DNA of 64,000 nucleotides, from the NCBI GenBank assembly GCA_023091665.1, contig JALJCQ010000017.1:868001-932000 (forward strand). The letters run 5' to 3'. Position 1 is the first letter of the stretch, and every line of letters starts with the position of its first letter. This stretch comes from Pythium myriotylum. Taxonomy: Eukaryota > Oomycota > Peronosporomycetes > Pythiales > Pythiaceae. Both the position numbers and the translations under genes were made by a program. Below, piece by piece: positions 1-8,963 of the stretch. The notes beneath the pieces were generated by a model. The model had not been told where the DNA came from. It was given only the letters and a program-made list of their open reading frames with translations, and did no database searches.

Positions 1-2
1 AC

Positions 3-1748
3 GCCAAGTACCCTGCTGCACGGCCTCTGATGCTGAAAGGAGACGTCCAAGGTGCTTTCCGCCACCTTCGCCAGCGTGCTCCAGACGTGCGTTGGATGGG
101 TGGTCGGCTCCGTCACCGTCGCGCCGGTGTCATCGATTTATCGGCGCCATTTGGCTGGACCGGATCGCCGGCGTTCTACAGCGTATTCGGGCGTGCTATT
201 TCAACGATCGTGAGTCGTGAGTCACCTGCTTCCATGTTGCCAGGCCATCGCGACACAACTCCGTTCTTTGCCTACGAGTGGGTGGACGACCATGTCATGC
301 TTGAACCCGACCTGCAGGACCGGTGTCTCGTCGCAGAAGATACGCTACGGTTGGCCATGCTCGCGGTGCTCGGTCCCACGGCCATCAATGAGTCTAAGTT
401 TACGCAGTGGAGCACAAAGGTTCGCGCGCTCGACTTGGACTGGGACACCATCGCACGCTCGGTGTCTATGCCCCCTGAGAAGATCGCCAAGGCTCTACAT
501 CGCGTGGAGGCAGCCGCCTCGTCGTGTAAGATCTCAACCACGGACCCCCAGCGTCTCCTCGGCAGCCTTCGCCATGTCGCAACCTGTATTCGAGCGTCGC
601 GGCCGTTTTACCAGCGACTGCACAACCTTTGCATCGCTGCTCCGCGCCAGGGCTTCACGACAATCACGCCATGGGTAGCTGACGACCTCCGATGGTTTGG
701 CAACATTCTCCATTCTGGTGCTCTTCATACGGTGCCCACACGTCTCTTTGGCTCGCCGCCACCGCCAGACGTCCACTTGTATATGGACGCGAGTGGAGAA
801 GGCCTTTGCGTTCTCGATCCAGCAGCACGACGTTACATCCTAGTGACGTTCAACGCCGACGAACTCCTCGACGAACAGTTCGACATCAACATTCGCGAGC
901 AATTCGCCATTGCCCTCGCTTGCATGATGTTTGGTCCATCATGGCACGCAGCATCTGCGCCGACTTGGCCGCACATTCGATGCTGGAGCGACAACAAGAC
1001 CACGGTCGCCCGATCCAACAAGTTGTCCGCGCGGCATCCGCTTGCGCAGGAACTGAACCGATGCATTGGCCTTGCCGAAGCGACCTGGCGCCTCCGAGTA
1101 TCCACCGCGCACATTCCAGGGGCGTGGAACACCGTGGCCGACGCAGGCAGTCGTCATCAGCATCCAACTCACCGTAGAACGTTTGCTAACGCTGTCGCTT
1201 CCTGGTGTCAGATTCCAATTCCTTCCAATCTTCGGAGGGTCTACAAGACGTTCTCGTCACACTACAGTCCGCATCACTGGCCGCGAGCTCCAGGCGACTC
1301 TATGACAGGACATGGGAGCAATGGTGCGAGTGGCGTCGACGCCGATCCGAACCGCACCAACTTCCCCGGGACAGTGCCGCCCACTCAGCCCAACTCGCGT
1401 TATTCGCCGTCTCCTGTTGGCTTGGCGGCCCCTCGTCCGCACCCAACTCGCCAGCGACCGTATTGTCCAAATGTAGCCATATCTCATGGCATCATCAAGT
1501 CCGCTACGGCTACCCTGTCCAGCTCTCCGACTCCCATCGCCTCGCTGTGCTCGGGATGCGACGGATGTCAGCCCCTCCCCGGCGCCGCGCCCCAGTTACG
1601 ATCTCCCATCTCCGTCAGATCCGTGCCAGCCTCAACTTCCAGTCCCCCCGCGACCGCGTTATCTGGGGGGCTGCTGTCTTGGGCTACTTCTTCCTGTTAC
1701 GAAGATCCGAATATCTCGGCAGCCACGGGTCTGCGACATGGTTTGTGA
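3..1748 (+). CDS. Ngaro/DIRS reverse transcriptase-RNase H (5' partial)
   Basis: The frame is open from the window edge, so the apparent ATG at 30 is internal. Directly at the edge lies the RT motif with an Asp followed by GAF (LKGDVQGAF), and near residue 85 counted from that ATG is VDD in the context YEWVDDHV, the RT active site. The RNase H region follows, with YMDASGEG near residue 252, CWSDNKT near 317, and the DIRS-type ending IPGAWNTVADAGSR near 375-388. The last 110 residues or so are Pro/Ser-rich and overlap the recombinase gene in another frame; they may be little more than a by-product of that overlap. The protein copies element RNA into DNA. Confidence 0.85.
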   Translation, partial: AKYPAARPLMLKGDVQGAFRHLRQRAPDVRWMGGRLRHRRAGVIDLSAPFGWTGSPAFYSVFGRAISTIVSRESPASMLPGHRDTTPFFAYEWVDDHVMLEPDLQDRCLVAEDTLRLAMLAVLGPTAINESKFTQWSTKVRALDLDWDTIARSVSMPPEKIAKALHRVEAAASSCKISTTDPQRLLGSLRHVATCIRASRPFYQRLHNLCIAAPRQGFTTITPWVADDLRWFGNILHSGALHTVPTRLFGSPPPPDVHLYMDASGEGLCVLDPAARRYILVTFNADELLDEQFDINIREQFAIALACMMFGPSWHAASAPTWPHIRCWSDNKTTVARSNKLSARHPLAQELNRCIGLAEATWRLRVSTAHIPGAWNTVADAGSRHQHPTHRRTFANAVASWCQIPIPSNLRRVYKTFSSHYSPHHWPRAPGDSMTGHGSNGASGVDADPNRTNFPGTVPPTQPNSRYSPSPVGLAAPRPHPTRQRPYCPNVAISHGIIKSATATLSSSPTPIASLCSGCDGCQPLPGAAPQLRSPISVRSVPASTSSPPATALSGGLLSWATSSCYEDPNISAATGLRHGL

Positions 1749-2290
1749 TCCAGCGGCGGGACATCAACCTCATGGACGCTAGAGGCCGCCCAACCAGCGA
1801 GAGGAACATGATATCTCATGTAACGATCAGATTTCGCGGAAGTAAGACTGATCAGGTCGGCTCTTCGACTTCACGGACGTTGGCGATCTCAGGTCTCTCG
1901 TGGCTCTGCCCAGTGCGAGCTGCATGGGCGTTGCTTAAGGAAAACCACACAATGCCGCCTCAGACACCACTGTGTTGGGCGGACGGCGCCATTCTACCAG
2001 CAACAGCACTCGATCGAGTCGTAAAGGAAGCTGCCACAGCGTGCGGTGACGACAGCTCCATGTACGGCACACATTCGTTCAGAAGCGGTGGTGCCACCGC
2101 CCTCTTTCAAGCCGGTTTTGAAGACTCGACGATCAAGCTGCAAGGTCGTTGGGCGAGCGATTGTTTCCAGCGGTACATTCACATCGATGTTGGTTCGAGG
2201 GACCAGCTTGCCCGAGCTATGGCCACAGCTACAACCACAGCGAGACCAACACATGATCGGCGGCAGAAGGCGGAGCCTTCAATGGGCTAG
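1205..2290 (+). CDS. Ngaro/DIRS tyrosine recombinase
   Basis: A 361-residue protein in a different frame that overlaps the RT-RNase H frame by 544 bases. It has the tyrosine recombinase catalytic set: Arg in LLRRSEYL (about residue 166-167), HSFRSGG with His290 and Arg293, GRWAS with Trp316, and the nucleophile Tyr324 in FQRYIH. In this element class the enzyme inserts a circular DNA copy by strand exchange. The TAG stop lies inside the first base pairs of the B1 repeat, so the coding region and repeat overlap slightly. The start could lie downstream of 1205, because the N-terminal 20 residues show no family signal. Confidence 0.88.
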   Translation: MSDSNSFQSSEGLQDVLVTLQSASLAASSRRLYDRTWEQWCEWRRRRSEPHQLPRDSAAHSAQLALFAVSCWLGGPSSAPNSPATVLSKCSHISWHHQVRYGYPVQLSDSHRLAVLGMRRMSAPPRRRAPVTISHLRQIRASLNFQSPRDRVIWGAAVLGYFFLLRRSEYLGSHGSATWFVIQRRDINLMDARGRPTSERNMISHVTIRFRGSKTDQVGSSTSRTLAISGLSWLCPVRAAWALLKENHTMPPQTPLCWADGAILPATALDRVVKEAATACGDDSSMYGTHSFRSGGATALFQAGFEDSTIKLQGRWASDCFQRYIHIDVGSRDQLARAMATATTTARPTHDRRQKAEPSMG

Positions 2291-2409
2291 CCACAGTCTC
2301 ATACTGTGGCCGCCGCCGATCAATACACTCTCCTCGCTTATAGTTTAGCGTGGCCCCCAAGCTCCAACTCAGTGTCTTTCACATGATCGTCCACCGCTCA
2401 CGGATGAAA
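2285..2409 (+). repeat. Ngaro B1 repeat
   Basis: Identical over 125 bases to 2555-2679, offset exactly 270. It contains a perfect 8-base inverted repeat (GCCACAGT / ACTGTGGC, loop CTCAT) at its left edge, overlapping the recombinase stop codon. The stretch 2410-2554 between the copies is the A2 unit, whose partner A1 should lie upstream of the window. Confidence 0.85.
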
Positions 2410-2554
2410 GGTACGTTTTCTGTAGCGGCGGGCCGCTTGGAAAGCTTGTTTTCAGTAGGGAGCAATGAGTGGTCCACAGCGAGCCACATGGGATCGGTCA
2501 GTTGCAGTCTAGTCATTCGCAGTTTCTCTGCTTTACCCACCACGGCCCACCACT

Positions 2555-2679
2555 GGCTAGCCACAGTCTCATACTGTGGCCGCCGCCGATCAATACACTC
2601 TCCTCGCTTATAGTTTAGCGTGGCCCCCAAGCTCCAACTCAGTGTCTTTCACATGATCGTCCACCGCTCACGGATGAAA
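2555..2679 (+). repeat. Ngaro B2 repeat, element 3' end
   Basis: Second copy of the 125-base unit. Sequence homology ends after CGGATGAAA, which marks the right boundary of the element. The absence of any difference between B1 and B2 suggests recent insertion or homogenisation. I see no gene between here and 2965. Confidence 0.8.
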
Positions 2680-2964
2680 ACGAATGCTCAAGAAGTCATC
2701 TTGCGGGTCTTCGACATAAACCAGGATGGCGTTGCATGTGCAAGTTTGCAGTCTTGAAATTGAGCCTGCTTGTAGTAATCAGCCCACAAAATTGAGTCTG
2801 ACAGCTACACCCACCACTGGAACAAATACGTCCACAGCATGAGCCACGGTAGTGTAGAGTACGACGAGAACGGTGTAGCAATAACCCATGGTTTGCGAAC
2901 ATTTTTCTGCACTCGATTTCACAAATTCTATTTGCTAGAGTTGTGTTGATGGCCCGAGTCTGAT

Positions 2965-3441
2965 TTAATCATTCTTTGGCTTCCTGTATTGACATGAGCA
3001 GTAGTTCCACTGCTTGCCGATTACCCCACCTTGTCGGTATACAGGAAGGGCGCACCAAGATCGGGAGTCGCCTTGTGTCGTCGTACGACCAATCTTCCCT
3101 AGAACAGTTTCACCATCCGAGCTGTAGTACGTCCAATCCGTCATGCAAGCCTTGTCATTGGGATCGTTTGTGTACTTCCAGTGGACATTTTCTTGGCCGC
3201 CGGCACGGTATGCTTTCAGCATCGACCACTCCTTCGAAGAATCGATCTTAGCACAGCCGTATGGACCCCTGGAGTATGACGTGTAGTACCACGAGTACAC
3301 ACCATTTGATGGTGTAAAACACTCTCGTTCGCCAACAATCAGGATACCCCCGAGCACAGAGGCAGACGAGTTGGTCAATGGCAGGTCTTGGGCGAGCGTA
3401 GTGATGGAGACACTGGCGATGAGCAGAATGGAGAGCTTCAT
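2965..3441 (-). CDS. Secreted six-cysteine family protein 1 (subfamily A)
   Basis: A 158-residue protein of a family I do not recognise. The start is placed at MKLSILL because a signal peptide (about residues 1-17, ending LAQ) begins there; the frame is open upstream but that part is not conserved in paralogues. Six cysteines (41, 63, 99, 130, 148, 150) are shared by the whole cluster, probably as three disulfides. Shared blocks are W-Y-Y before a GPY-x-C, W-x-ML-x-AYRAGG, HWKYTND, W-x-YYSSDG, then RTTT-x-GD-x-R-WCALPVYRQGGV and a closing C-x-C. The many conserved Trp and Tyr could suit sugar or peptide binding, which is inference only. It is the outermost minus-strand copy of the cluster. 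Confidence 0.88.
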   Translation of the reverse strand: MKLSILLIASVSITTLAQDLPLTNSSASVLGGILIVGERECFTPSNGVYSWYYTSYSRGPYGCAKIDSSKEWSMLKAYRAGGQENVHWKYTNDPNDKACMTDWTYYSSDGETVLGKIGRTTTQGDSRSWCALPVYRQGGVIGKQWNYCSCQYRKPKND

Positions 3442-3478
3442 TGGTTTCGTCTGAGCTGTTTGGACCTTGACGCAGATT

Positions 3479-3492
3479 CGAAAATGGAACGA
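3479..3492 (-). promoter_or_regulatory. Inr-like core promoter of gene 1
   Basis: TCGTTCCATTTTCG, about 38 bases before the start codon, resembles the oomycete Inr/FPR pattern (TCATTYYNCAWTTT). Confidence 0.45.
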
Positions 3493-4022
3493 TGTGTCTT
3501 TCGCTTGGTTGATTGCTTGTGTGTACGTTGCTCTGGAGAGGGTCATCAGCAGTTTGATAGAGCCGGAGGGGGTGGGAGGCCATCGCGGTCATGCACTCCA
3601 GAAAGGGCTGTGATGATGACGGTTTGGACAAGGCAAGCCGTCGTTCCCGCCCTGTGCAACATGCCCTTCCACACCTACTGTACCAAACGAGGCACAAATG
3701 GACAGTGCGGAAGGATCTCTGGTCGCTGATATATCCGTTAAATAGGTAAGTGTATCAGAGAGACAACTGGATACTATCCAGTTGTTGAGGCGAGAGTACC
3801 GGTAACCTGTACCATCAACTTGGATTTTTTTTTTCTAGAATAGAGCCGATGGGGGTCATGGTTGGCACCAAGATTGAAAGTTCCTATCGCATTGTGTGTA
3901 CCATGTGTTGGAGCCAAATGGAATCGTATTTCTCTTCAGCATGGCAGTTGTTTGATAGCAGACACGCGACTCTCAATTATCGAGAACTGGGCAGTCGAGA
4001 GTCAATCTTCATAGCCGTCTAT
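3493..4022. other. Intergenic
   Basis: No gene recognised. It holds an A/T-rich run near 3824-3834 and 3' flanking DNA of gene 2. Confidence 0.5.
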
Positions 4023-4511
4023 TTATGGGATGCGGTAGCAGTCGCAGTAGTCCCATTGCTTGCCTTTTACTCCACCCTGGCGGTAGATTGGCAACGCACA
4101 CCAGCTTCGAGTGTCTCCCATTGTTGTGGTGCGAGCGATCCGTCCTTTGAGCGTCTTTCCATCCTCCTCGTAGTAGTCCCAGTTCGTAAGACACGTCGGA
4201 TCATCCACCCGGTTCGTGTATCGCCAATGTACATTCTGCTTGCCTCCCGCGCGGTACGAGTTGAGCATCGTCCACTTCTTGGAGTCTTCGACGGCGGCGC
4301 AACCAAACGGACCCCGACTGAAGTCTTGGTAGAACCAGTTATTCACCCCGCGCGAAGGCGCGTCACACCAGAGGATATTGATGCTTGCATTTGCCTGAGA
4401 TGGGATAACTGGCGACGGGGCTGTGGCGTTCGCCTCAGGTGTCTGGCTAAACGTGCCTTGGATCACCGCGCCGAGAAGTGCAGCACAGAGCGGCGAGCTA
4501 GTGACTTTCAT
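4023..4511 (-). CDS. Secreted six-cysteine family protein 2 (subfamily A)
   Basis: A 162-residue protein with a signal peptide of about 22 residues (MKVTSSPLCAALLGAVIQG onward), a Pro/Ala/Asn-rich linker and the six-Cys domain (Cys49, 71, 107, 138, 156, 158; one further Cys is in the signal). The C-terminal signature is RTTTMGDTRSWCALPIYRQG followed by a GKQWDYCDC ending. The start is supported by the Inr-like element 22-39 bases upstream. The gene faces the same way as genes 1 and 3, with about 580 and 860 bases of spacing, so each copy has its own promoter. The function is unknown. Confidence 0.88.
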   Translation of the reverse strand: MKVTSSPLCAALLGAVIQGTFSQTPEANATAPSPVIPSQANASINILWCDAPSRGVNNWFYQDFSRGPFGCAAVEDSKKWTMLNSYRAGGKQNVHWRYTNRVDDPTCLTNWDYYEEDGKTLKGRIARTTTMGDTRSWCALPIYRQGGVKGKQWDYCDCYRIP

Positions 4512-4532
4512 GCTGCTATGTTGGCCAGACTT

Positions 4533-4550
4533 GGAAGATTTGAGAATGAG
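4533..4550 (-). promoter_or_regulatory. Inr-like core promoter of gene 2
   Basis: CTCATTCTCAAATCTTCC is a close match to the oomycete Inr followed by the flanking promoter region. Confidence 0.6.
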
Positions 4551-5374
4551 AAGCTGGATACTGCTGCTTTCCACAAAGCAAAGAGCGTGAGGGGAGGTGG
4601 GACGTCGTTGCTAATGTGAGACAATTATAAAGGGCCTAAAGTTTCCGAGAAGTTACCTTCGGTTGTGATGGGTGTCAGCAAAATGATCATGGATCTTGAA
4701 TCAGAACGTTGTACTGGAGAGACGACACGTCTACGATTACACCCAGTTCTGCACGCTCAATCTTTGCATCGAAGGACGGCAGAGCCAGGTGGTGGAGTAC
4801 GATTCGAATGTTTACGGCTGGTATTCAGCTGTCGCTGTTCCACAAACCATCTTCCATCATTAGTGCGGCTGGCCAAAGTTGCGATTTTCTAAAGGGTTCA
4901 AGAAGGGAGGCATGCATAGGTGTCGAGCATCCGCACCCATCCATGCCTCCCTTCTCCGTAGTCCAACATCCGCACTAGTCCTCAAATGCTGAAGTTATAA
5001 AGCTTGTCACGCAATCCAAGAGGGACATGGAAGTGAGTGGGAAAGCAAGATGACTTCCGTACCTTGGAACGATCAGTCAGATCATCATGAAGATGTCGGG
5101 TTGGACAGTAATAACCCAGATACTAACTGGAGCCTGAGGATATCAGGTGATCTTAGCAAGGGTTGACGAGAGAAACCGCCTAGTTGTACGAACGAAAGTA
5201 CCTGTTCTTGGAATGTGTAAGGGTTCAGTCCTCTAGTTATCACGCCTATCGAAAGAGGGAAGTCGCTTGGCGTTCCAACGAGTCCCGTAATCGACCATTC
5301 TCATGACTAGGACCATATTTTGACCAAAGAATTCTCTTCATTTCTTTCTGTCTTGTTTAGGAGCGGGAATTCAC
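4551..5374. other. Intergenic with a 14-base-pair hairpin
   Basis: No gene. At 4901-4955 AGAAGGGAGGCATG pairs perfectly with CATGCCTCCCTTCT across a 27-base loop. Small open frames at 4665-4978 lack any family signal. Confidence 0.6.
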
Positions 5375-5845
5375 TCACGGCAAGCAGAGACAGTAAGCCC
5401 ACTGCTTGTTCTGAACCCCGCCTTGTCTGTACACTGGCAGCGCGCACCAACGCCGTGTGTCTCCTTGGGTTGTTGTACGACCGATGACACCTGATGAAGT
5501 CTCTCCGTCGGACGAATAGTAGACCCAATTTGTCATGCACGCGCTGTCGTTCACGTCGTCCGTGTACTTCCAGTGGACGCCCTGTTGGCCACCAGATCGA
5601 TAGGCCGCGAGCATGTTCCATTTCCACGGGTCGTCGAGGGCATCACACTGGTAGGGACCATTCGAGGGCCGCACGTAGTACCACTTCGAAAGTCCGCCGT
5701 CGGGCACGGGGCATCCATGCCAAATAGCTTCAATATTGCCATGAGGTGACTCCGGGTTGGTCGAGTTCGCTGGGGTAACTTGAGCAAGTATTGAGGGAAG
5801 GGATGCTGTCGTGAGGAAGCCAATGATCGCTCCGCACGGTCTCAT
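5375..5845 (-). CDS. Secreted six-cysteine family protein 3 (subfamily A)
   Basis: A 156-residue protein that begins directly with a signal peptide (MRPCGAIIGFLTTASLPS, probable cut after ILAQ). The mature part carries the six family cysteines, with blocks WKWNMLAAYRSGG, HWKYTDDVNDSACMTNW, RTTTQGDTRRWCALPVYRQG and a final CLCLP, so it stops right after the last Cys pair, without the tail seen in other copies. The residue after GGV is Q rather than the usual G of GKQW. Function unknown. Confidence 0.88.
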   Translation of the reverse strand: MRPCGAIIGFLTTASLPSILAQVTPANSTNPESPHGNIEAIWHGCPVPDGGLSKWYYVRPSNGPYQCDALDDPWKWNMLAAYRSGGQQGVHWKYTDDVNDSACMTNWVYYSSDGETSSGVIGRTTTQGDTRRWCALPVYRQGGVQNKQWAYCLCLP

Positions 5846-5877
5846 CTTCGATCTTGCGATGCTTGTTCTGGCAGGGG

Positions 5878-5894
5878 GATAATTGAGAATGTCA
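5878..5894 (-). promoter_or_regulatory. Inr-like core promoter of gene 3
   Basis: TGACATTCTCAATTATC, 33 bases before the ATG, fits the Inr/FPR pattern. Confidence 0.5.
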
Positions 5895-6326
5895 CGGAGC
5901 GCGTGCGGGCGCGCGGGGAGGATAATAGATACTGTAGAGAGGGGTTCTGCACTTTTAGGTCAGGCTCCAGGTTTATATGAGATCTTTGGCTGGCCTAGTT
6001 TCTTGTGATATATGATGGCTGATTAACTGGATAGATCAGTCATTCCCTCTCTCGAGGAGATGCATGAAGCTGTACAATATATGTATGGCCGGGGTTGATA
6101 CACTGCAGATCAACCCCACCCCCTGAGGTGGTCTGTAAATGATCTACAGATCTCTTCTCCCTGTAGTAGCACGAAGAACACATGCATGTAGTGTTTGGCG
6201 GAGCACAAAAGATATGAAACGTTAGTTTTGGCACAAACACTCCAGGTAGAGTCATAATGACAAACAAGAACGGCGGTGTGAAATGCACAATACGGATTTG
6301 TTTTTCTTTCTCGTCTGGACAGCGGT
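5895..6326. other. Intergenic
   Basis: No gene recognised; the open frame at 6040-6288 shows no family signal and is probably chance. Confidence 0.5.
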
Positions 6327-6830
6327 TTACCAGTTCACCGGATCGTTCGACCAGCAGTCACAGTCATCCCATTGCTTGCCCTTGACACCACCCTGACGAT
6401 AGACCGGAAGCGCACACCAGCGTCGGTTGTCGTTGAAAGTCGTTGTGCGAGGAATTGTCGCAAGAAGTGTGCGCCCGTCAGATCCGTAGTACTCCCAGTT
6501 CTTGAGACACTCGCCATCGTTCTCGTCATTGGTGTATTTCCAGTGCACGCCTTCTTGGCCACCAGCGCGATAGGCATTAAGCATCCCCCACTCCGTGGAT
6601 GCGTCGACCTTTGTGCACCAGTACGGGCCGTTTGATCTCGTCTGGTACCACCACTTGGTCAATCCGCCTTTGGGAACGAAGCACTGCCAACCCTGAATCG
6701 AAGCATGGCTTCCGTTCGATGAGGCGTTGACAACAGGCGATGTGGCCGTGGTGTTAGTCTCTGGTTGGGCCACTGCAGCTGGAGCAGAGAGAGCAAACAA
6801 GCCGATCGCAACTGTTGCGAGAAGTTTCAT
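6327..6830 (-). CDS. Secreted six-cysteine family protein 4 (subfamily A)
   Basis: A 167-residue protein. The start MKLLATVAIGLFALSAPAA gives a clear signal peptide ending near VAQ; the frame runs upstream without conservation. An Asn/Thr/Ser-rich linker with several N-x-S/T sites precedes the six-Cys domain. Blocks are WWYQTRSNGPYWC, EWGMLNAYRAGG, HWKYTNDENDGEC, RTTTFNDNRRWCALPVYRQG, GKQWDDCDCW. The penultimate Cys is preceded by Asp instead of the usual Tyr. It is closest to copy 5 in the TIPRTTT block. Confidence 0.88.
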   Translation of the reverse strand: MKLLATVAIGLFALSAPAAVAQPETNTTATSPVVNASSNGSHASIQGWQCFVPKGGLTKWWYQTRSNGPYWCTKVDASTEWGMLNAYRAGGQEGVHWKYTNDENDGECLKNWEYYGSDGRTLLATIPRTTTFNDNRRWCALPVYRQGGVKGKQWDDCDCWSNDPVNW

Positions 6831-6859
6831 GGTCAAGAGGCTGCTGGTCTTGGTCGTGT

Positions 6860-6876
6860 AAGATCGGAAGTGAGCC
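6860..6876 (-). promoter_or_regulatory. Inr-like core promoter of gene 4
   Basis: GGCTCACTTCCGATCTT, 29 bases before the ATG, resembles GCTCAYTYYNCAWTTT. Confidence 0.5.
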
Positions 6877-7457
6877 ACTCCGAGTCCAATCAACTCACAG
6901 GCATTCACACTCCGCAGCAATGGATCTGTCGCATAAATTGTACTCTCATGGGGAAAGTCGAAAGCTATCGGCACGGTTGGAACATCCCGATCGAAGGATT
7001 CTTTCCCGCGTGACCTGTCGCCAGTGCGGCTGTCCGAGGTCTCGTGCGCAATTTTGCAGCAGCGAGCAAGGCCTCTGCTCGTGCGCGATCGTGTAGGAAT
7101 CCGACGTGCGACAAGTCAGACTCTCTTGTGGAGTAGAGTTCCGCACAGAACTCGAATGAACCCTTCCTCAAAAGTCGTCCATGGAACCCCATCATTGTTG
7201 AAATCGTCCACGCGAATGGCTTTTTTCTGTCTGTGATCGGTTCTGATGTATGTCCCGGCTATGTACATCCGGTTGTCCTTTTTATCTGGATACCAACAAG
7301 TGGGATCGGAACTTCAACGATCGGCAGTCAACAGTGTCCTACAGGGTCTTCTCGACCAAGAGCATGAGAACCATGCAACAGCTTGCCGATCTTTAGTACC
7401 GTAACAGTGATTCATCACTTACGACATGGAGTTAGTGCTCCCAACTACGCGCTTTCT
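6877..7457. other. Intergenic
   Basis: No gene recognised. Several short overlapping frames on both strands lack conserved content. Confidence 0.5.
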
Positions 7458-7946
7458 TTACTTTGATTCCCGTCCGAACCAGCAAAAACAATAATCCCAC
7501 TGCTTGCCGACAACGCCTCCTTTTCGATACACTGGTAGCGCGCACCATCGACGAGTGTCATTCATGGTTGTCGTGCGTGGAATGGTCGCTACAAGCGTCT
7601 GTCCATCAGCACTGTAGTACTTCCAGTTGGTGAGGCACTCGCCATCGTTTGGGTCGTTCGTGTACTTCCAACGCACCCCTTGCTGACCTCCAGCTCGATA
7701 GGTATTTAGCATCCCCCACACCCTCGTGTCGCCGACGTTGGTGCATTTGTATGGACCATTTGCCTTTGATTGGTACCACCACTCCGAGACACTGTCTTGA
7801 ATCACCGAACATCCGCTCTGAATCTCTCCATGCGATGTGCGGTTGGGTGAGAGTGCTAGTGATGTTGAGTCTTCTTGGCCATGTACGTCGTTTACAGAAG
7901 CGCATGCCACGAGAACGAATGCTCCAAGCAGTGCAGAGACCTTCAT
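7458..7946 (-). CDS. Secreted six-cysteine family protein 5 (subfamily A)
   Basis: A 162-residue protein with a signal peptide MKVSALLGAFVLVACASVND (cut probably near VHG or earlier). The domain has WWYQSKANGPYKC, WGMLNTYRAGG, RWKYTNDPNDGEC (Arg in place of the usual His in HWKY), TIPRTTTMNDTRRWCALPVY, RKGG and GKQWDYCFCW. It shares the TIPRTTT block with copy 4, suggesting a recent common ancestor. The frame continues 58 codons upstream without conservation; the Inr-like element just before MKVS supports the shorter form. Confidence 0.87.
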   Translation of the reverse strand: MKVSALLGAFVLVACASVNDVHGQEDSTSLALSPNRTSHGEIQSGCSVIQDSVSEWWYQSKANGPYKCTNVGDTRVWGMLNTYRAGGQQGVRWKYTNDPNDGECLTNWKYYSADGQTLVATIPRTTTMNDTRRWCALPVYRKGGVVGKQWDYCFCWFGRESK

Positions 7947-7972
7947 TTTAGTCGATTCGTTGAGCTTGCGGT

Positions 7973-7987
7973 AGCTTTGGAAATGAG
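7973..7987 (-). promoter_or_regulatory. Inr-like core promoter of gene 5
   Basis: CTCATTTCCAAAGCT, 26 bases before the start codon. Confidence 0.55.
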
Positions 7988-8501
7988 TGACTGGAGTTGA
8001 GGGTGGGGAGGAATGGTCGCACGTGCAGTTGAAGGCCCGGACTGGCGTCACTTGTGTGTAATACACCGGGGAGCGGGAAATGCAGAGGTGTAAAGAACAC
8101 TGCAGACAGGCTGCTTTCAAATGCCAAAGATCTGCGGTTTAATCTAAAGTCTTCCTCACTCGCAGACGAGGCGTACCTTCAATTCCACGTAGGTAACCGT
8201 GTCGGAGATCCACGAATATGCACGCCTTTCGTGTGAAGTAATGTTCTCTGACAAGGTGCTGGAGTGCAGCCCTAAATCTTGAACTCTTTTCGTGCAAGGG
8301 TCATTGTCTCAATACCTCAGTACCGATAAAGCGTGTTGTTAACACCGAAGTATTCATGTGCCTTATCTATACTAAACTGAGTGGATCTGGGTTTATTTAG
8401 TCGCAACATTCTCTCATAGCTATTCACGTAGTCCAAACTAAGCTCTTGTACTTCAATTCATCCATCCTGATGAGTACCGACGCATCATTATCAGACTGCG
8501 C
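7988..8501. other. Intergenic
   Basis: No gene or repeat recognised. Confidence 0.45.
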
Positions 8502-8963
8502 TTACTTCGTCCTCACAGGGCAGCTGCAATACTCCCATTGGTACCCTCGTCGTCCACCGTACTGGTATGTGGTCATGGCACACCACCGCTTCTTCTTCTT
8601 GTCACCCAGTGTCGTCGTGTAGTTTGGAATCTTGGCGATGACCTTCTTGCCCGACCTGTCGTAGTACGTCCAGTTCCTCTGGCACATGAGAAAGTCCTCC
8701 TCCGTCACATATCGCCAGTGAATGTTCTCCATCCCACCGGACATGTAGGCGTTGAGCATGCTCCACGGCCCGACCTTGTCGTGGTTGTTGGTGCATCCGT
8801 CGATTACTTCCAAGAGAGTGCGGTAATGCCACACGAGCTCCACGGCTCCAGGTGGAGGCACGCACATCCTTGGATCAATCGCCACGAGTTCTCGAGTGGG
8901 CTTGGTGGTGTTGGCGGCTTTGGTATGAACGAAAGTTGTCACAAGCACAAGAAAGAAGAGCAT
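8502..8963 (-). CDS. Secreted six-cysteine family protein 6 (subfamily B)
   Basis: A 153-residue, more divergent member. The signal peptide MLFFLVLVTTFVHTKA is followed by an NTTKPTRE linker. It keeps six cysteines and the blocks WSMLNAYMSGG, HWRYVTEEDF, NWTYYDRSG, TTTLGDKKKKRWCAMTTYQYGG, RGYQWEYCSC. The RGYQW ending and the YQxGG block place it with the plus-strand copies (subfamily B), although it lies on the minus strand. It forms a head-to-head pair with gene 7; the 289 bases between the two start codons must hold both promoters. An Inr-like TTCATTCGTGAGTTTG lies at 8981-8996. Confidence 0.85.
   Translation of the reverse strand: MLFFLVLVTTFVHTKAANTTKPTRELVAIDPRMCVPPPGAVELVWHYRTLLEVIDGCTNNHDKVGPWSMLNAYMSGGMENIHWRYVTEEDFLMCQRNWTYYDRSGKKVIAKIPNYTTTLGDKKKKRWCAMTTYQYGGRRGYQWEYCSCPVRTK

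Larger units (their letters stand above)
1..2679 (+). mobile_element. Ngaro-type (DIRS order) retrotransposon, 3' portion
   Basis: A reverse transcriptase-RNase H frame is followed by an overlapping tyrosine recombinase frame and then by a B1-A2-B2 arrangement: two 125-base direct copies (B1 2285-2409, B2 2555-2679) separated by 145 bases (A2). Split direct repeats of this kind (A1-ORFs-B1-A2-B2) are typical of Ngaro elements, which integrate through a tyrosine recombinase rather than a DDE integrase. The 5' part, including A1 and any gag, lies outside the window. Both visible frames are open, so the copy may be young or recently active. The end at 2679 is the end of B2; no target duplication is expected for this class. 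Confidence 0.85.

Noticed and set aside
3849..4619. 256-codon plus-strand frame
   Set aside because: Antisense shadow of six-Cys gene 2.
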